A stretch of 60,259 bases of DNA from Magnetococcales bacterium (GTDB taxonomy: Bacteria > Pseudomonadota > Magnetococcia > Magnetococcales > JADFWT01): NCBI GenBank assembly GCA_015233785.1, contig JADFWT010000004.1, positions 1 through 60,259 of the forward strand, in the 5' to 3' direction. The notes beneath the pieces are model-generated. The model was given only the letters and a program-made list of their open reading frames with translations, was not told where the DNA came from and did not search any database. Below are positions 50,638 to 60,259 of the stretch, piece after piece. The position numbers and the translations under genes were made by a program. How positions within the stretch are numbered: position 1 is the stretch's first letter; the number at the start of each line of letters is the position of its first letter.

Positions 50638-53600
50638 TCAATCCTGCACCTTGACGTTCGCAATATCAGCAAAGTTCTGAAGTGTCTCCAACAGACGCTT
50701 TTTGGAGATTGGTTTGGTGAGGAAAAAATCGCACCCAGCCATACGGGCCTTGTGCGACACCTCCCGTATCGCGTGGGCCGTCAACACGACAATGGGAATC
50801 GCCTGCTTGTGACGCTGGGGATGCTTTGCCTCATGGATACGAATCCGGCGGGTGGCCTCGTAGCCATCCATGACCGGCATTTGAAGATCCATCAACACCA
50901 GATGAAACAGCTCTTTCTCAAATAGCGCCACCGCCTCTGCACCATTCTCTGCCATCACCAACTCCACTGGAAATTTTTTGAGAAAAGCCCGAATCAACAA
51001 TCGATTGTCCGATGAATCCTCAGCAACAAGTACCCGCTTGTGGATGCCGTTTTGCTGATGAGGCCCCAGCTGTAATGAGTCATCACCACGACGAATGACG
51101 CGTCGACGTTGGCCGATACGTCGGGAATCCTGACGCCTCTCTGCGGCTCTCCGACACCGAGATTCATGGCGCCGCTCATTGGATACTCCTCTCTCCGCCA
51201 ACAGAGTAGAAACGCCAAGATCATTGCGTGCTACCGTATCCAGACGTGAACCTTCATGGCCTCCATGACTCACAGTATCGCCCTCTGGGGTCTCTACCGA
51301 TTCCAGTGAGATGGCAAAACGGAACATGGCACCCTGCCCCTCCCGGCTCACCACTTCAATCTCCCCCCCCATATGCTCCACCAGACGCCGGCAGATGGCC
51401 AGTCCCAACCCCACGCCACCATAACAACGCGTATTGGAGGCATCGGCCTGACTAAACGAGGAGAAGATACTTTGCAGCTTCTCTTCCGGGATACCGATGC
51501 CGGTATCGGATACCTCGAACTGAACCAACGGTGGAAGAAGGGGCTGCACATGAACCGTGACACGCCCTTTCTCGGTAAACTTGACCGCATTATGAATAAG
51601 ATTGATCAAAATCTGGCGTAATCTTCCCGGATCTCCCATAACCCAATCCGGCACACCGGAATCGGCATCCATAACTAGACGTAACGCCTTCTCTCCCACC
51701 TCAGGCCGTACGATTTTTAGTGCCTCCGTCACCTCATGACGCAGATTGAATGCCGACAACTCAAGCTCCATCTCACCCGCTTCAATCTTGGAGATGTCCA
51801 GCACATCATTAATAAGTGACAACAAAGACTTTCCAGCCTTATCAACGGTCTCCATGTAACTGCGCTGCTCTTGATCCAACGGGCCTTCCAAAATCACTTC
51901 GCCAATGCCGAGAATGGCATTAAGAGGTGTACGAATTTCATGACTCATAGTGGCCAGAAAGGCGCTTTTAGCCTGATTAGCCGCTTCGGCCTCACGCTTG
52001 GCCTGTATCATGGCCGCTTCCAAACGACGCTGCTCGGTAATGTCAATTGCACTGACAAAATGCAGCTCCCGATCTCCCAGCGTGACATGGTTGATGGAAA
52101 GCACTACCGGAATATCATCGCCATTTTTACAGCGCTGAATGGTGGTCACCTTGATGGCGCCCGCTTCAGCAATCTCCAGCCACTTCTGATCCCACCGCCC
52201 GCCTTTTGGAGACTCGGAGAATATGTCACTCACCCGCAACGAAAGCAGCTCATCGCGCGCATAACCAAGCGCTTGCAGTGCCGCACGGTTGGCGTCAAAA
52301 ACCGCACCCTCACGAGTGATCCAATAAGCTGCATCGCGCATATTCTCCAACGAATAGCGCGCCAAATGCAGCGCCTCCTGGGCACGTTTACGCTCGGTGA
52401 TATCACGCATCACCACCTGCACCGCCTCACGCCCCGAGTAGCGAATCAATCCGCCAATACTCTCCACTTCGAGGATGGAGCCGTCCATCGCAACAAGTTG
52501 CTGCTCCATCAGGGGAGCCACCTCACCACGTTCCATGACACTGCGCGCCCGTCGCCGAATAGAGTTAACATAATCAGGGTGGATTATATCGTTGACCGAC
52601 ATGCCTACCAGAGCATCAGGCGTCGGTGCCTTGAGCAGCCGCGCACAGGCTGGGTTGGCAAAAATAATCACATCTTTGCTATTGACCAGAATCGCCTCCT
52701 GAGAGAGCTCTACCAAAGCCCGATAACGCTCTTCACTCTCCTGAAGCTTGGCCTCCGCCCGCTTTCGATCCGTTATGTCGGTAGCAATACCGCAGATGGC
52801 ATATACCTGATTCGCATCATCCAACAGAGGGAATTTAGAGACGATGTAGGTATGCATCTCACCATCATCATGAGGCACCTGCTCCTCCACCTGGATCGGC
52901 GAACCCTGAGTCCGCACCAACTGGTCGTTGGCAATCAACTTACGCGCAACCTCCTCTGGAAAAGAGTCAAAATCGGTCTTGCCGGAAATCTCACTTCGCG
53001 AAATATGAAACAACGCCTCATGACGCTTGTTGATCAACAGATAGCGTCCTTCGACATTCTTGAGAAAAATCACTTCTGGCGAGTAATCAAGAATCGCCTG
53101 TAGCATACTGCGACTCTCTTGCAAGGCATCCTGACTGCTCTTCCAGTCGAGCGCCATACGGTTGCGCTCGGCCCGCACCCGCATGTTGGTTGCCCCCAAT
53201 GCCAACTGGTTGGCCATCTGCTCCAGAAGCCACACCTCTTCCGAATCAAAGGCATCCGGCTCATCGGCGTAAAGATTGAGCGCCCCGGTGACACGCCCCT
53301 CGCCTACCCGCAACGGCAGCGCCAAAGAGGAGGCATAACCGCGCTTTAATGCCTCTTGCCGCCACGGACCGAACGTTGGATCGTTAATAATATTCTGCGC
53401 CATGGCCGGGCGACCAGTACGTATGGCAAATCCAGTGGGACCACGACCACGCGGGGTATCATCCCAGGTAAGATTGAGTGTCCCCAAATAGGCATCTTCA
53501 TAACCAGCCTGGGCCACTGGACGCACCGGATGGCCGGGAGACTCCTCTGCCAACCCAACCCAAGCCAGCCGAAAGCCAATACGTTCTACCAACATCTCGC

Positions 53601-54135
53601 AAGCACTCTGATAGAGCACCTGTTCACAATCGGCCTGCAAACGGTCCACGGTACAATCCTGCCCAGCCTGAATAGCCCGACGCAGACGTCGCAGAGCTTC
53701 AAATTTACGTTGCTCCAACTGTTTGTCGCGGACCATACCAGCAAGCTGACCGTGGTGGTTAAGGCGCGCCATCAACTCCAGTGGATCCGGCAAGGCATCC
53801 AGTACCAACCAATCCACCACCCCCTTTGAGAAGAGCACGGGGCGCATCTCAGGCCGGTTACCATGAGACACCACCACCAGAGACGCACCTCCGACAAGTA
53901 GTCTCTCCAGGCACGTCAGATCCGGTAGTTGGTTATCGTTTACCGCCAATAGAATGAGGTGAGGCGCGTACGCCAGAGCAAGCTCCTCCTGCTCAGAGAG
54001 TTGATATGGGCCATGCAGATGGAACCCTTTGCAATCGGACAACGCCTCACGGAGCGGTGCCCAGAAGGGGACATCGCCCCCCACAAGAAGGGCACGAGGA
54101 GAGGAAATGGCATCGGTGGCAAACAGAGCGTTCAT
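50638..54135 (-). CDS. Large cytoplasmic hybrid kinase (pseudo-receiver, GAF, three PAS, HisKA, HATPase, REC)
   Basis: The ATG at 54135 is chosen; the frame extends to a TTG at 54219 without a site. The ~1165-residue protein has no membrane span. Order: a receiver-like N-terminal ~120 residues ([26 protein letters not shown]) without the usual acidic cluster, a GAF domain (~175-310, [20 protein letters not shown]), three PAS domains (~340-700), HisKA with [11 protein letters not shown] (His732), HATPase ([20 protein letters not shown]), a basic linker, and a receiver with [11 protein letters not shown] (Asp1083). It closely parallels the kinase at 7178-9616 in its REC ending. It ends two bases from the convergent hypothetical gene. 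Confidence 0.9.
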   Translation of the reverse strand: MNALFATDAISSPRALLVGGDVPFWAPLREALSDCKGFHLHGPYQLSEQEELALAYAPHLILLAVNDNQLPDLTCLERLLVGGASLVVVSHGNRPEMRPVLFSKGVVDWLVLDALPDPLELMARLNHHGQLAGMVRDKQLEQRKFEALRRLRRAIQAGQDCTVDRLQADCEQVLYQSACEMLVERIGFRLAWVGLAEESPGHPVRPVAQAGYEDAYLGTLNLTWDDTPRGRGPTGFAIRTGRPAMAQNIINDPTFGPWRQEALKRGYASSLALPLRVGEGRVTGALNLYADEPDAFDSEEVWLLEQMANQLALGATNMRVRAERNRMALDWKSSQDALQESRSMLQAILDYSPEVIFLKNVEGRYLLINKRHEALFHISRSEISGKTDFDSFPEEVARKLIANDQLVRTQGSPIQVEEQVPHDDGEMHTYIVSKFPLLDDANQVYAICGIATDITDRKRAEAKLQESEERYRALVELSQEAILVNSKDVIIFANPACARLLKAPTPDALVGMSVNDIIHPDYVNSIRRRARSVMERGEVAPLMEQQLVAMDGSILEVESIGGLIRYSGREAVQVVMRDITERKRAQEALHLARYSLENMRDAAYWITREGAVFDANRAALQALGYARDELLSLRVSDIFSESPKGGRWDQKWLEIAEAGAIKVTTIQRCKNGDDIPVVLSINHVTLGDRELHFVSAIDITEQRRLEAAMIQAKREAEAANQAKSAFLATMSHEIRTPLNAILGIGEVILEGPLDQEQRSYMETVDKAGKSLLSLINDVLDISKIEAGEMELELSAFNLRHEVTEALKIVRPEVGEKALRLVMDADSGVPDWVMGDPGRLRQILINLIHNAVKFTEKGRVTVHVQPLLPPLVQFEVSDTGIGIPEEKLQSIFSSFSQADASNTRCYGGVGLGLAICRRLVEHMGGEIEVVSREGQGAMFRFAISLESVETPEGDTVSHGGHEGSRLDTVARNDLGVSTLLAERGVSNERRHESRCRRAAERRQDSRRIGQRRRVIRRGDDSLQLGPHQQNGIHKRVLVAEDSSDNRLLIRAFLKKFPVELVMAENGAEAVALFEKELFHLVLMDLQMPVMDGYEATRRIRIHEAKHPQRHKQAIPIVVLTAHAIREVSHKARMAGCDFFLTKPISKKRLLETLQNFADIANVKVQD

Positions 54136-54292
54136 ACGTTTAGAATAGTGACAGGTTGCGCAAAACCTGACTAGCATTACTTGACGATTCGTGAGCGATT
54201 TATTCTTCTCATGATTCAATAACTACTTCATGATTGTTTAATCCCCTTACGGCACAAATCCAAGCCGACGACCCCATAAGGACTATGCACTC

Positions 54293-56608
54293 ATGAATGA
54301 CACGCCCTCTGCGCTTACACTTCCCCAGGCCCTCAGCCTGGGCATGGAGCACCACCAGAGTGGCCAACTGGACCAAGCCGAGAGGATCTATCAACAGATC
54401 CTGGCAGCCTTTCCAAACCAGCCGGACGCCCTCCATCTTCTAGGAGCCATCGCCCACCAGAAAGGCGATTTCAGACTGGCTGAACAACGGTTCCGACAAA
54501 CCTTAATCCACGCCCCCAACCATCGAGACGCCCTGAACAATCTGGGTAACGCACTTCGCGATCAGGGGCGCTTGGATGAAGCCATTGAGGCGTTCCATAA
54601 TGCCTTGAGCCACTATGACGACTTTTCCGAAGTTTACAACAATCTTGGGGATACATTGCGCCTGGCAGGCCGTATAGATGAGGCAATATCCCATACTCGT
54701 CGAGCCATATCGATCAACTCAAACTTCCCTCTGGCACACAATAATCTTGGTAATCTTTTAAAATCCAAAGGCAAGACACGTGAGGCCGAGCACTCTTATC
54801 GGTACGCCCTGAAGCTGGCCCCGGAATATGCAGAAGCACTCGCCAATTTGGGCCACACCCTGCTGGAACTGGGACAGGAGACAGACGCACTGGACATACT
54901 GATACAGGCGGCGACGCTACGCCCCGATCTGACCCCGGTGCAAAACACGATCGGCAATCTGCTACTCAACCAGAAGCGGTATCAGGAGGCGGAAGCCCAC
55001 TATCGATGCGCAATCCAGACGCAACCGGACTTGGCCGAAGCGTACCACAACCTCAGCATAGCACTTGAAGGTCAACAACACCTTCCTCAGGCCCTGGAGA
55101 TACTACAACAGGCCACAACACGCTTCCCGAACTACGCCAATGCCCATTTTCAACGGGGCAATATCCACCGCCGCATGGGGCAACTTGATGATGCGCTCAT
55201 GGCCTACGACCGTGCCTTGTCGTTGGATACCGACCATCCTGGCTATCTAAACAACCACGCCAATACGCTCCGGGATCTGGGACGACTGCACGAGGCGCTT
55301 GAGGGCTACCGGCGCGCCTTTGCCTGCGGCGGAGAGCCGCCAACCTTAAAGAACTTCGCCAATACGCACCTCTATCTCCCTGAGACCGACCACGACACAC
55401 TTTTTAATATATGCCGGAAGAGTGCAAAAATGGCGCTTTCCAGGACCCGGAGTCGCGCAGCACCCTCTGCCCCAAGCATTCGGCCTCCCCAGGGGCGCAT
55501 CCGAGTCGGCTATCTATCCTCCGACTTTCATGATCATCCGGTTGGCCATAACCTTCTCCCTCTGTTGGAGCATCACGATAACGAACGGTTTGAACGTTTC
55601 GCCTATGCCGAACTGCCCCAAGAAGATGCCACCACTGAGCGTATTCGTAGCACCATCCAACACTGGCGCAACACCAAAGGGTGTAGCGATGCCGAGATCG
55701 CAGAAACCATTCGCCAAGATGGTGTCGACATCATGATCTATCTGGCCGGGATGTTTGATAACAATCGCTTTCTGGTGGCTGCCCAGCGTCCGGCTCCCAT
55801 ACAGGTGAGCTTTCACAACAGCACCACCACGGGCCTGAAGCAGATGGACTACTGGCTAACCGACCACGCCATTCACCCCGAAGGTGCCGTGCATGAGCAG
55901 TTTACAGAGCAGTTGATCCGACTCCCCATCTTCTACAACTACCCCCCATTGGAACAGGCCCCACCGGTCAACCCCCTCCCCGCCGGTGAGAAAGGGCCCA
56001 TCACCTTTGCCTCGTTCAACGATCCCGCCAAGATCAATCACACCGTTCTGGCACTTTGGGCACGCCTATTACAACGCATTCCCGATGCTCGTTTACTACT
56101 GAAATACCGCAGCCATCTTCATGTACCCTCCATTCGCACCCGACTACTGAAGGGCCTTGAAAAGGGCGGTGTCGATTCCAAACGGGTCACTCTCATCACC
56201 ACCCTGGATCAACACCAAGACCACCTCTCCACCTACCACCAAGCCGACATCGCTCTAGACCCCTTTCCATTTACCGGGGCCACCACCACCTTCCAAGCTC
56301 TATGGATGGGGGTTCCGGTCGTGACATGGGCCGGTACTCGCTTTATCAGCCGAATGGCGGCGGATATTGTCATCCATGCAGGATATCCCGAATTGGCCAC
56401 ACGCTCCCCGGAAGCCTATCTGGATGCGGCGGTTGCCTTGGCCAGTGATCGCCCCCGCCTACAACAAATCCGCGCTGAACTTCGACACCGCCTGAAGAAA
56501 GGGCCACTCTGTGACGGTCCTGGTTATGCCCGCAGTGTGGAGGCCGCCTATCGTAACATGTTAGACTCCAAGAGGCGCGTCCTCACCCCATCAAAATCAG
56601 CCTGCTAG
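54293..56608 (+). CDS. TPR-containing O-GlcNAc transferase-like glycosyltransferase (third copy)
   Basis: The 771-residue protein starts like the other two (LPQALSLGMEHHQSGQLDQA), with about ten TPRs up to ~360. A catalytic half contains VGYLSSDFHDHPVGHN (~405-420), ASFNDPAKINH with the conserved Lys, and DPFPFTGATTTFQALWMG (~656). The TPR and catalytic regions differ from the other copies enough to be old paralogues rather than recent copies. AAGGA lies before the ATG. It is divergent from the large kinase, with a 157-bp gap. Target proteins and the sugar donor are unknown. Confidence 0.9.
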   Translation: MNDTPSALTLPQALSLGMEHHQSGQLDQAERIYQQILAAFPNQPDALHLLGAIAHQKGDFRLAEQRFRQTLIHAPNHRDALNNLGNALRDQGRLDEAIEAFHNALSHYDDFSEVYNNLGDTLRLAGRIDEAISHTRRAISINSNFPLAHNNLGNLLKSKGKTREAEHSYRYALKLAPEYAEALANLGHTLLELGQETDALDILIQAATLRPDLTPVQNTIGNLLLNQKRYQEAEAHYRCAIQTQPDLAEAYHNLSIALEGQQHLPQALEILQQATTRFPNYANAHFQRGNIHRRMGQLDDALMAYDRALSLDTDHPGYLNNHANTLRDLGRLHEALEGYRRAFACGGEPPTLKNFANTHLYLPETDHDTLFNICRKSAKMALSRTRSRAAPSAPSIRPPQGRIRVGYLSSDFHDHPVGHNLLPLLEHHDNERFERFAYAELPQEDATTERIRSTIQHWRNTKGCSDAEIAETIRQDGVDIMIYLAGMFDNNRFLVAAQRPAPIQVSFHNSTTTGLKQMDYWLTDHAIHPEGAVHEQFTEQLIRLPIFYNYPPLEQAPPVNPLPAGEKGPITFASFNDPAKINHTVLALWARLLQRIPDARLLLKYRSHLHVPSIRTRLLKGLEKGGVDSKRVTLITTLDQHQDHLSTYHQADIALDPFPFTGATTTFQALWMGVPVVTWAGTRFISRMAADIVIHAGYPELATRSPEAYLDAAVALASDRPRLQQIRAELRHRLKKGPLCDGPGYARSVEAAYRNMLDSKRRVLTPSKSAC

Positions 56609-56768
56609 CCATACGAACAGCTATTTATCTCCGCTAGCCAAATCACTGCATGGTGTTTATGCTTGATCCGATGGGGGTGCTTCAAATAGGGAGCCAGGAG
56701 CCGGTTGCCAAAACCTGACCCCAATTTTCCATCAATAATCATCAATACATTTTGGGAACGGCGCACAC

Positions 56769-57125
56769 ATGGACCATTACAGCCTGTTGGCCTTGAAACA
56801 GATCTTCAATCCCTTTCTCATCGTGCCGGGCGCGATTGTCGGGTTCTTTATCCGCAGCTTCTGCACCAACCAATTCGGTCACCGAAAGACCACTGGACTA
56901 GGACAGATTCTGGTGTTGACTCTGCTCTTTATCGGGCTGGCGTTCATTCTCTGGATAGTGGGCCTTCTGATCGTTAATCTACTGCTGGGGCTCTTCTCGG
57001 TACAGACTCATATGGTGACCAATATCTCCTTTGCCATCTGGTCGCTGGTGGGACTTATTATCAAAGGACGTTTGGTTGAGATGGATAACCCACACACGCG
57101 CCCCAATCTTCCACCGCAACTCTAA
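56769..57125 (+). CDS. Small hydrophobic membrane protein
   Basis: The 118-residue product has hydrophobic segments at about 14-30 (NPFLIVPGAIVGFFI), 45-75 (LGQILVLTLLFIGLAFILWIV) and 83-100 (FAIWSLVGLIIKGRL), with a short polar C-terminal tail. Three spans are likely. I do not recognise a family. GGGAACGG lies ~12 bases before the ATG, a weak site. It sits between the OGT gene and the OGT remnant and may have come along with that duplicated segment. Confidence 0.6.
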   Translation: MDHYSLLALKQIFNPFLIVPGAIVGFFIRSFCTNQFGHRKTTGLGQILVLTLLFIGLAFILWIVGLLIVNLLLGLFSVQTHMVTNISFAIWSLVGLIIKGRLVEMDNPHTRPNLPPQL

Positions 57126-57189
57126 ACACTCCCCTCACGGAGAGATCATGCCCTGAGATTGCTAGGCACACTGCTCGCGCAAGCGGGTT

Positions 57190-57451
57190 TTGCCGAACAA
57201 CCTGGAAAAGGTCCGAACCTGCTATCAACAGGCGCTGGATCTGGGGGCCGATTACAAATGCCAAGAGCACCTATGTGGAGATGGCCGTAAAAGTGGCCGG
57301 AGATCTCCCCGGACTACGGCGTCTGCGAGCCAGATTGCGCCAACAGCTCATAGAGTCCCCACTCTGTGACGGAGCCGGTTATGCCCGGTAGATGGAAAAC
57401 GCTATGGTGCAGATGTGGAAGGTAAAGCAGGGACAGCGGTCAACTGCTTAA
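57190..57451 (+). pseudogene. Decayed fragment of a TPR-OGT glycosyltransferase
   Basis: From 57190 one frame reads LPNNLEKVRTCYQQALDLG, like a TPR of the neighbouring OGT genes. From about 57257 another frame reads NAKSTYVEMAVKVAGDLPGL, then RLRARLRQQLIESPLCDGAG, YAR-stop-MENAMVQMWKVKQ. This matches the C-terminal end of the intact OGT proteins (for example LRQQVRNSVLCDGPGYA and FVEMWHQQ in the copy at 15675). The catalytic middle is missing, the frame shifts, and an in-frame TAG falls where the intact genes have a coding residue. It overlaps the end of the Sel1 gene. Confidence 0.8.
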
Positions 57452-58331
57452 GCGCTGCCACCGCCCTTGCATCGCCCCGAGAGGCAGAATAGCGCAACAG
57501 AGATACCCCCTCTTGGGGATTGGCGGCTCCACCCCGGCCGTTGATCAGCATCACCCCGGCCAAAAATGCACTCCCAGGGTGCCCCTTTCGGGCCGCCATC
57601 CGGGCCAGCTGCAACGCCCGCTTGTGATCCACCAACACCCCTCCGGCCCCTTGATGGAGAATGGTGGCCAGATTGTGCATCGCCTGTACCGATCCGAAAC
57701 GCACCGCCTGCTCAAAATCGGACAGACTTCCACCAGGCTCGACGCGACCCCCATGGCCGGAGAAACGCATCAGTGCCACCATATTCATGCCGTACCCATT
57801 CTGCCCCTGGGTATCACGGTTTTCGGCCAACAGGCGGTACCACTTCATCGCCTTGGGATAATCCTGGGGAACCTCCCTGCCCTCATAATAGAGCTGGGCC
57901 AGATTTTTCTGAGCTTTGGCATAGCCCAGATCTGCTGCACGCCGGAACCAAAAGTGTGCGGCCTCAACATCCTTAGAGAGCCCCTCACCACGCAACAGCA
58001 TCTCCGCATAGCTGCTCTGGGCCTCCTTGCGTCCACGCAGAGCCGCCTTGCGATACCACTGGGCCGCCCGCTGCGGATCTTTTTTGACGCCTACCCCGTG
58101 CCGATAAAGATCGCCAATCGCCTCTTGCACCTTAGGTACACCCGCCTTTGCCAGCGGTTGCCACGCATGAAAAGCCCCCGATCCATCCCCTTTTATCAGC
58201 AACTGTTGCCCCTGATATTGGCGGGTCAGGATATCAATGGAGATATTGAGGTCAAAACCCCACAATACCAGTAGTGCCAATAGCGGCAATGGCAAGAAGA
58301 TCGCGGCCACCGTGAAAATTCTATGAATCAT
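57402..58331 (-). CDS. Sel1-repeat protein with N-terminal membrane anchor
   Basis: The ATG at 58331 gives a clear membrane segment (IFTVAAIFLPLPLLALLVLWG) and 309 residues; the frame runs 41 codons further upstream without a ribosome site. Residues ~75-300 are six or seven Sel1 repeats: GDLYRHGVGVKKDPQRAAQW, AEMLLRGEGLSKDVEAAHFW, LAQLYYEGREVPQDYPKAMK, and a longer fourth unit with GYGMNMVALMRFSGHG. Sel1 repeats are protein-interaction scaffolds. Its last 50 bp overlap the OGT remnant on the other strand. It is divergent from the double-cNMP gene, 216 bp apart. Confidence 0.8.
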   Translation of the reverse strand: MIHRIFTVAAIFLPLPLLALLVLWGFDLNISIDILTRQYQGQQLLIKGDGSGAFHAWQPLAKAGVPKVQEAIGDLYRHGVGVKKDPQRAAQWYRKAALRGRKEAQSSYAEMLLRGEGLSKDVEAAHFWFRRAADLGYAKAQKNLAQLYYEGREVPQDYPKAMKWYRLLAENRDTQGQNGYGMNMVALMRFSGHGGRVEPGGSLSDFEQAVRFGSVQAMHNLATILHQGAGGVLVDHKRALQLARMAARKGHPGSAFLAGVMLINGRGGAANPQEGVSLLRYSASRGDARAVAALKQLTAVPALPSTSAP

Positions 58332-58547
58332 GGTCGTCAGGGGATATCTGGATGGCCAAGTGGACGGAGAACTCTTTAACATTATGCCATTTTGCCAACA
58401 AAAGGGGAAATGCCGAACAGAGGCGGCGATATCACCCCAAAAACGTAAAAGCACTGGACATCACAACGTCAGAGGAAGAAACTGCATATTGGGGGAAGCG
58501 CATTCATGCGCCACAACACATCTATAACGGCCATTTGAGAAATCAGT

Positions 58548-59486
58548 ATGAAAAGCTGTCTTGACTGCCTGCGCCCCATCACCGGTGATACCTTTTCGGA
58601 GGATGAACTGGAGGCTTTTTGTCGTATGCAGCCTGGGGTTACCCTTTTTAACAAAGGTGACCATCTCATCCAGGAAAAAGAGATGGATCGCACCATTTTC
58701 CTACAGCTCAGCGGCAAGACAATCGTCACCAAAAGCAGCCAACCGGATATGGTGCTTGGCGAACTTATGCCGGGGTTCGTCTTCGGTGAGGTGACCTTTT
58801 TCAAACAGGGTAAACGTACCGCCAACATCACAGCAGCGGAAGATACCACCGCACTGATGATCGATCCCTACGCTCTCAACGAATTGAGCGAAGATCTCCA
58901 GATTAAACTGCTCACATTTCTTCTCCCGCGCATCACCATACGGCTTGGCTTCTATAATAAACTGCTTGTGGAGCTGCTTAGGCTGGAAAAAGAGAACGTC
59001 GGTATCGGCTACGAAGGAAACCCTCTGGGCGTGATCGACCCTATTGAGGAGGACTATTTCGATATCTTCTCAGAGGATGAAGCGCGCTCAATTGTAGGAC
59101 TTCAACCCGGCCCCATCGACATTCGATCAGGAGAATACCTCTCTCGGGAAGGCGATAGCGACGGCACCATGTTTCTACTTCTGGATGGTGAACTTCGTCT
59201 GGAGAAAACTGAAATGCCAGGCTTGGCGCTCTACACCATGGGGGCTGGCCATATGGTCAATTTTGGCGTTCTGTTCAAAGACGACGTGCGCTACGGCAAC
59301 TTTATGGCTATTGGTGAGGTGTCCGGGCTGCGGATTCACATCTCTCAGTACCAACAGCTCCCCTCTTCGGTGCGACTAATCATGCTGCGAAGAATCTATA
59401 TTAACGTGATTGACCGGTTGAAAAACTACAACCTTGCCCTACTCAAATTGGAGCATATGAAAAAAAATATCTGGTTCGGAGGATAA
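58548..59486 (+). CDS. Protein with two cyclic-nucleotide-binding-like domains
   Basis: The 312-residue protein contains two CNB beta-rolls and no helix-turn-helix. The first (~20-125) has TLFNKGDHLIQEKEMDRTIF, GFVFGEVTFFKQGKR and TTALMIDPYALNEL. The second (~175-285) has IRSGEYLSREGDSDGTMFLL, and its phosphate loop is replaced by NFGVLFKDDVRYGNF. The Arg of the phosphate-binding cassette (GExxxxxxxxR) may be present in the first (KQGKRTAN) but not clearly in the second. A cysteine pair (CLDC) opens the protein. It could be a sensor subunit or scaffold; no output is attached. Confidence 0.75.
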   Translation: MKSCLDCLRPITGDTFSEDELEAFCRMQPGVTLFNKGDHLIQEKEMDRTIFLQLSGKTIVTKSSQPDMVLGELMPGFVFGEVTFFKQGKRTANITAAEDTTALMIDPYALNELSEDLQIKLLTFLLPRITIRLGFYNKLLVELLRLEKENVGIGYEGNPLGVIDPIEEDYFDIFSEDEARSIVGLQPGPIDIRSGEYLSREGDSDGTMFLLLDGELRLEKTEMPGLALYTMGAGHMVNFGVLFKDDVRYGNFMAIGEVSGLRIHISQYQQLPSSVRLIMLRRIYINVIDRLKNYNLALLKLEHMKKNIWFGG

Positions 59487-59845
59487 ATAATCCGGGCCAG
59501 AGTGATCCAACCCGAAGAGCCGTTGCATCCAATCAATAAGTGAGTGAGAGTCGTACGTGAAACAAAAAGGGTGGCCGTTAAACTATGCGTGCAGATCCCT
59601 CTGCCAGTAGTATTCGATAGGCCATCACCTCCTGAAGATCCAAGAAGCATGTGTGGTTGTTGACTATTGAGTTGAACTTGCCAATGAGCCCCGCTTGCCC
59701 CCTGTCTAATAAGATCGAGAATTATTCTCTTCTTCCCTGTTTAGACAGATATGAAGAGTAAAATTCTATCTTTAAATATCAATTTTTGACCTGCAATTGA
59801 TCCCAACACTTCACCTGTCAGATCATCACCCCATTTGGATTCGCC
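59487..59845. other. Intergenic region without a supported gene
   Basis: These ~360 bases lie between the double-cNMP gene and the partial TPR gene, which reads the same way. I see no motif-bearing frame, no strong hairpin with a T-run and no clear promoter. Part of it (about 59720-59800) is AT-rich and could hold the promoter of the TPR gene. Confidence 0.45.
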
Positions 59846-60259
59846 ATGCCCCATCGCCTGCAAATCGCTCTCTCTCATCATCAAGCCGGACAACTGGCCG
59901 AAGCAGAGCAGCTCTATCGTAAAATTTTGGCGGAACAGCCCAACCACCCGGACGCCCTTCATCTAATGGGCGTTCTGGCCCAACAGGCCGGCGCTCTGCC
60001 CCAAGCCGAGGCCCTGATGCGCCAAGCCCTCTCCATCCACCCAAAACTGGCCCCGGCCCATCTCAATTTAGGAAACGTTCTCAGGGCCCAAAACCGCCCC
60101 CAAGAAGCTATTGCCCCTTTGAGGCGCGCAACAAAGTTGGACCCAACCATGGCCGATGCACAGTTAAGTCTCGGCAACGCCTACCGGGAAAACCAACAAC
60201 CGGAAAAGGCCCTAAACGCTCTTCGAAAAGCGATTAAAATTAATCCAGACCTCTATGAA
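59846..60259 (+). CDS. TPR protein, probably a fourth OGT-type glycosyltransferase (cut by window edge)
   Basis: The frame from the ATG at 59846 runs open off the window (138 codons). It begins LQIALSHHQAGQLAEAEQLY, nearly the same plan as the starts of the three OGT genes, and shows four TPR units (PDALHLMGVLAQQAG, APAHLNLGNVLRAQ, ADAQLSLGNAYRE). No catalytic region is visible, so the OGT call rests on the N-terminal similarity alone. No strong ribosome site is visible before this ATG. Confidence 0.7.
   Translation, partial: MPHRLQIALSHHQAGQLAEAEQLYRKILAEQPNHPDALHLMGVLAQQAGALPQAEALMRQALSIHPKLAPAHLNLGNVLRAQNRPQEAIAPLRRATKLDPTMADAQLSLGNAYRENQQPEKALNALRKAIKINPDLYE

Noticed and set aside
51871..53103. 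410-codon plus-strand frame
   Set aside because: It lies wholly antisense to the GAF/PAS/HisKA part of the large kinase, which has clear motifs. The plus-strand frame has none.
1..60259. CRISPR arrays, tRNA, rRNA, intact IS elements
   Set aside because: No regularly spaced repeats, cloverleaf-like segments, rRNA signatures or transposase motifs were seen on either strand by eye.

Overview
The window reads as a chromosomal stretch from a free-living, moderately GC-rich Proteobacterium with a large sensory repertoire. Several SPINDLY/O-GlcNAc-transferase-type TPR glycosyltransferases, hybrid kinases, bacteriohemerythrin and HD-GYP proteins side by side resemble what is known from magnetotactic Magnetococcales. 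That placement is an impression from gene content, not a proven identity. No rRNA, tRNA, CRISPR array or intact insertion sequence was seen.

Layout. 1-5.5 kb: the N-terminal part of an MgtE Mg2+ channel, an unusual HU-PilZ fusion, an unknown protein, a small XRE regulator, and a two-gene unit of a pentapeptide-repeat membrane protein and a degenerate SGNH-fold protein. 5.5-6.3 kb is non-coding with two strong inverted repeats. 6.3-10.6 kb: a PhnD-like lipoprotein coupled to a hybrid kinase, then a convergent AraC regulator. 11.3-15.6 kb: bacteriohemerythrin, an unknown membrane-anchored protein and a NIT-HAMP-GAF-PP2C phosphatase. 15.7-24.1 kb: two TPR-OGT glycosyltransferases and a second binding-protein/hybrid-kinase pair. 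24.3-27 kb: a Nudix hydrolase, an NDUFA9-like SDR, a 53-residue membrane protein and a paralogue of the unknown anchored protein.

27.2-35.8 kb holds a STAS antagonist and RsbW-like ATPase, a membrane-bound STAND/TPR giant, an exported NTPase-less relative of it, and an AT-richer AAA ATPase/TOPRIM-like pair that looks like a defence module. 36-39.4 kb: a small lipoprotein and a tightly coupled operon (hemerythrin-like/cNMP protein, NeuC-type epimerase, PLP enzyme). 39.7-50.6 kb: a Sel1/peptidoglycan-binding protein, a decaying NACHT gene, two HD-GYP proteins, a methyltransferase, and a third binding-protein/kinase pair. 50.6-60.3 kb: a very large multi-PAS hybrid kinase, a third OGT, a decayed OGT fragment, a Sel1 protein, a double cNMP protein, and the start of another TPR protein.

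How it fits together. Three themes recur. First, environmental sensing by separately encoded periplasmic binding proteins whose genes overlap their sensor kinase by four bases (three independent cases). Second, c-di-GMP and partner-switching outputs: two HD-GYP proteins, one PilZ fusion, and PP2C, STAS and RsbW-like parts, with no GGDEF or sigma gene in view. Third, protein glycosylation and TPR/Sel1 scaffolds, with repeated duplication and decay of TPR-OGT genes. All functions are inferred from sequence motifs read by eye; no database search was run.
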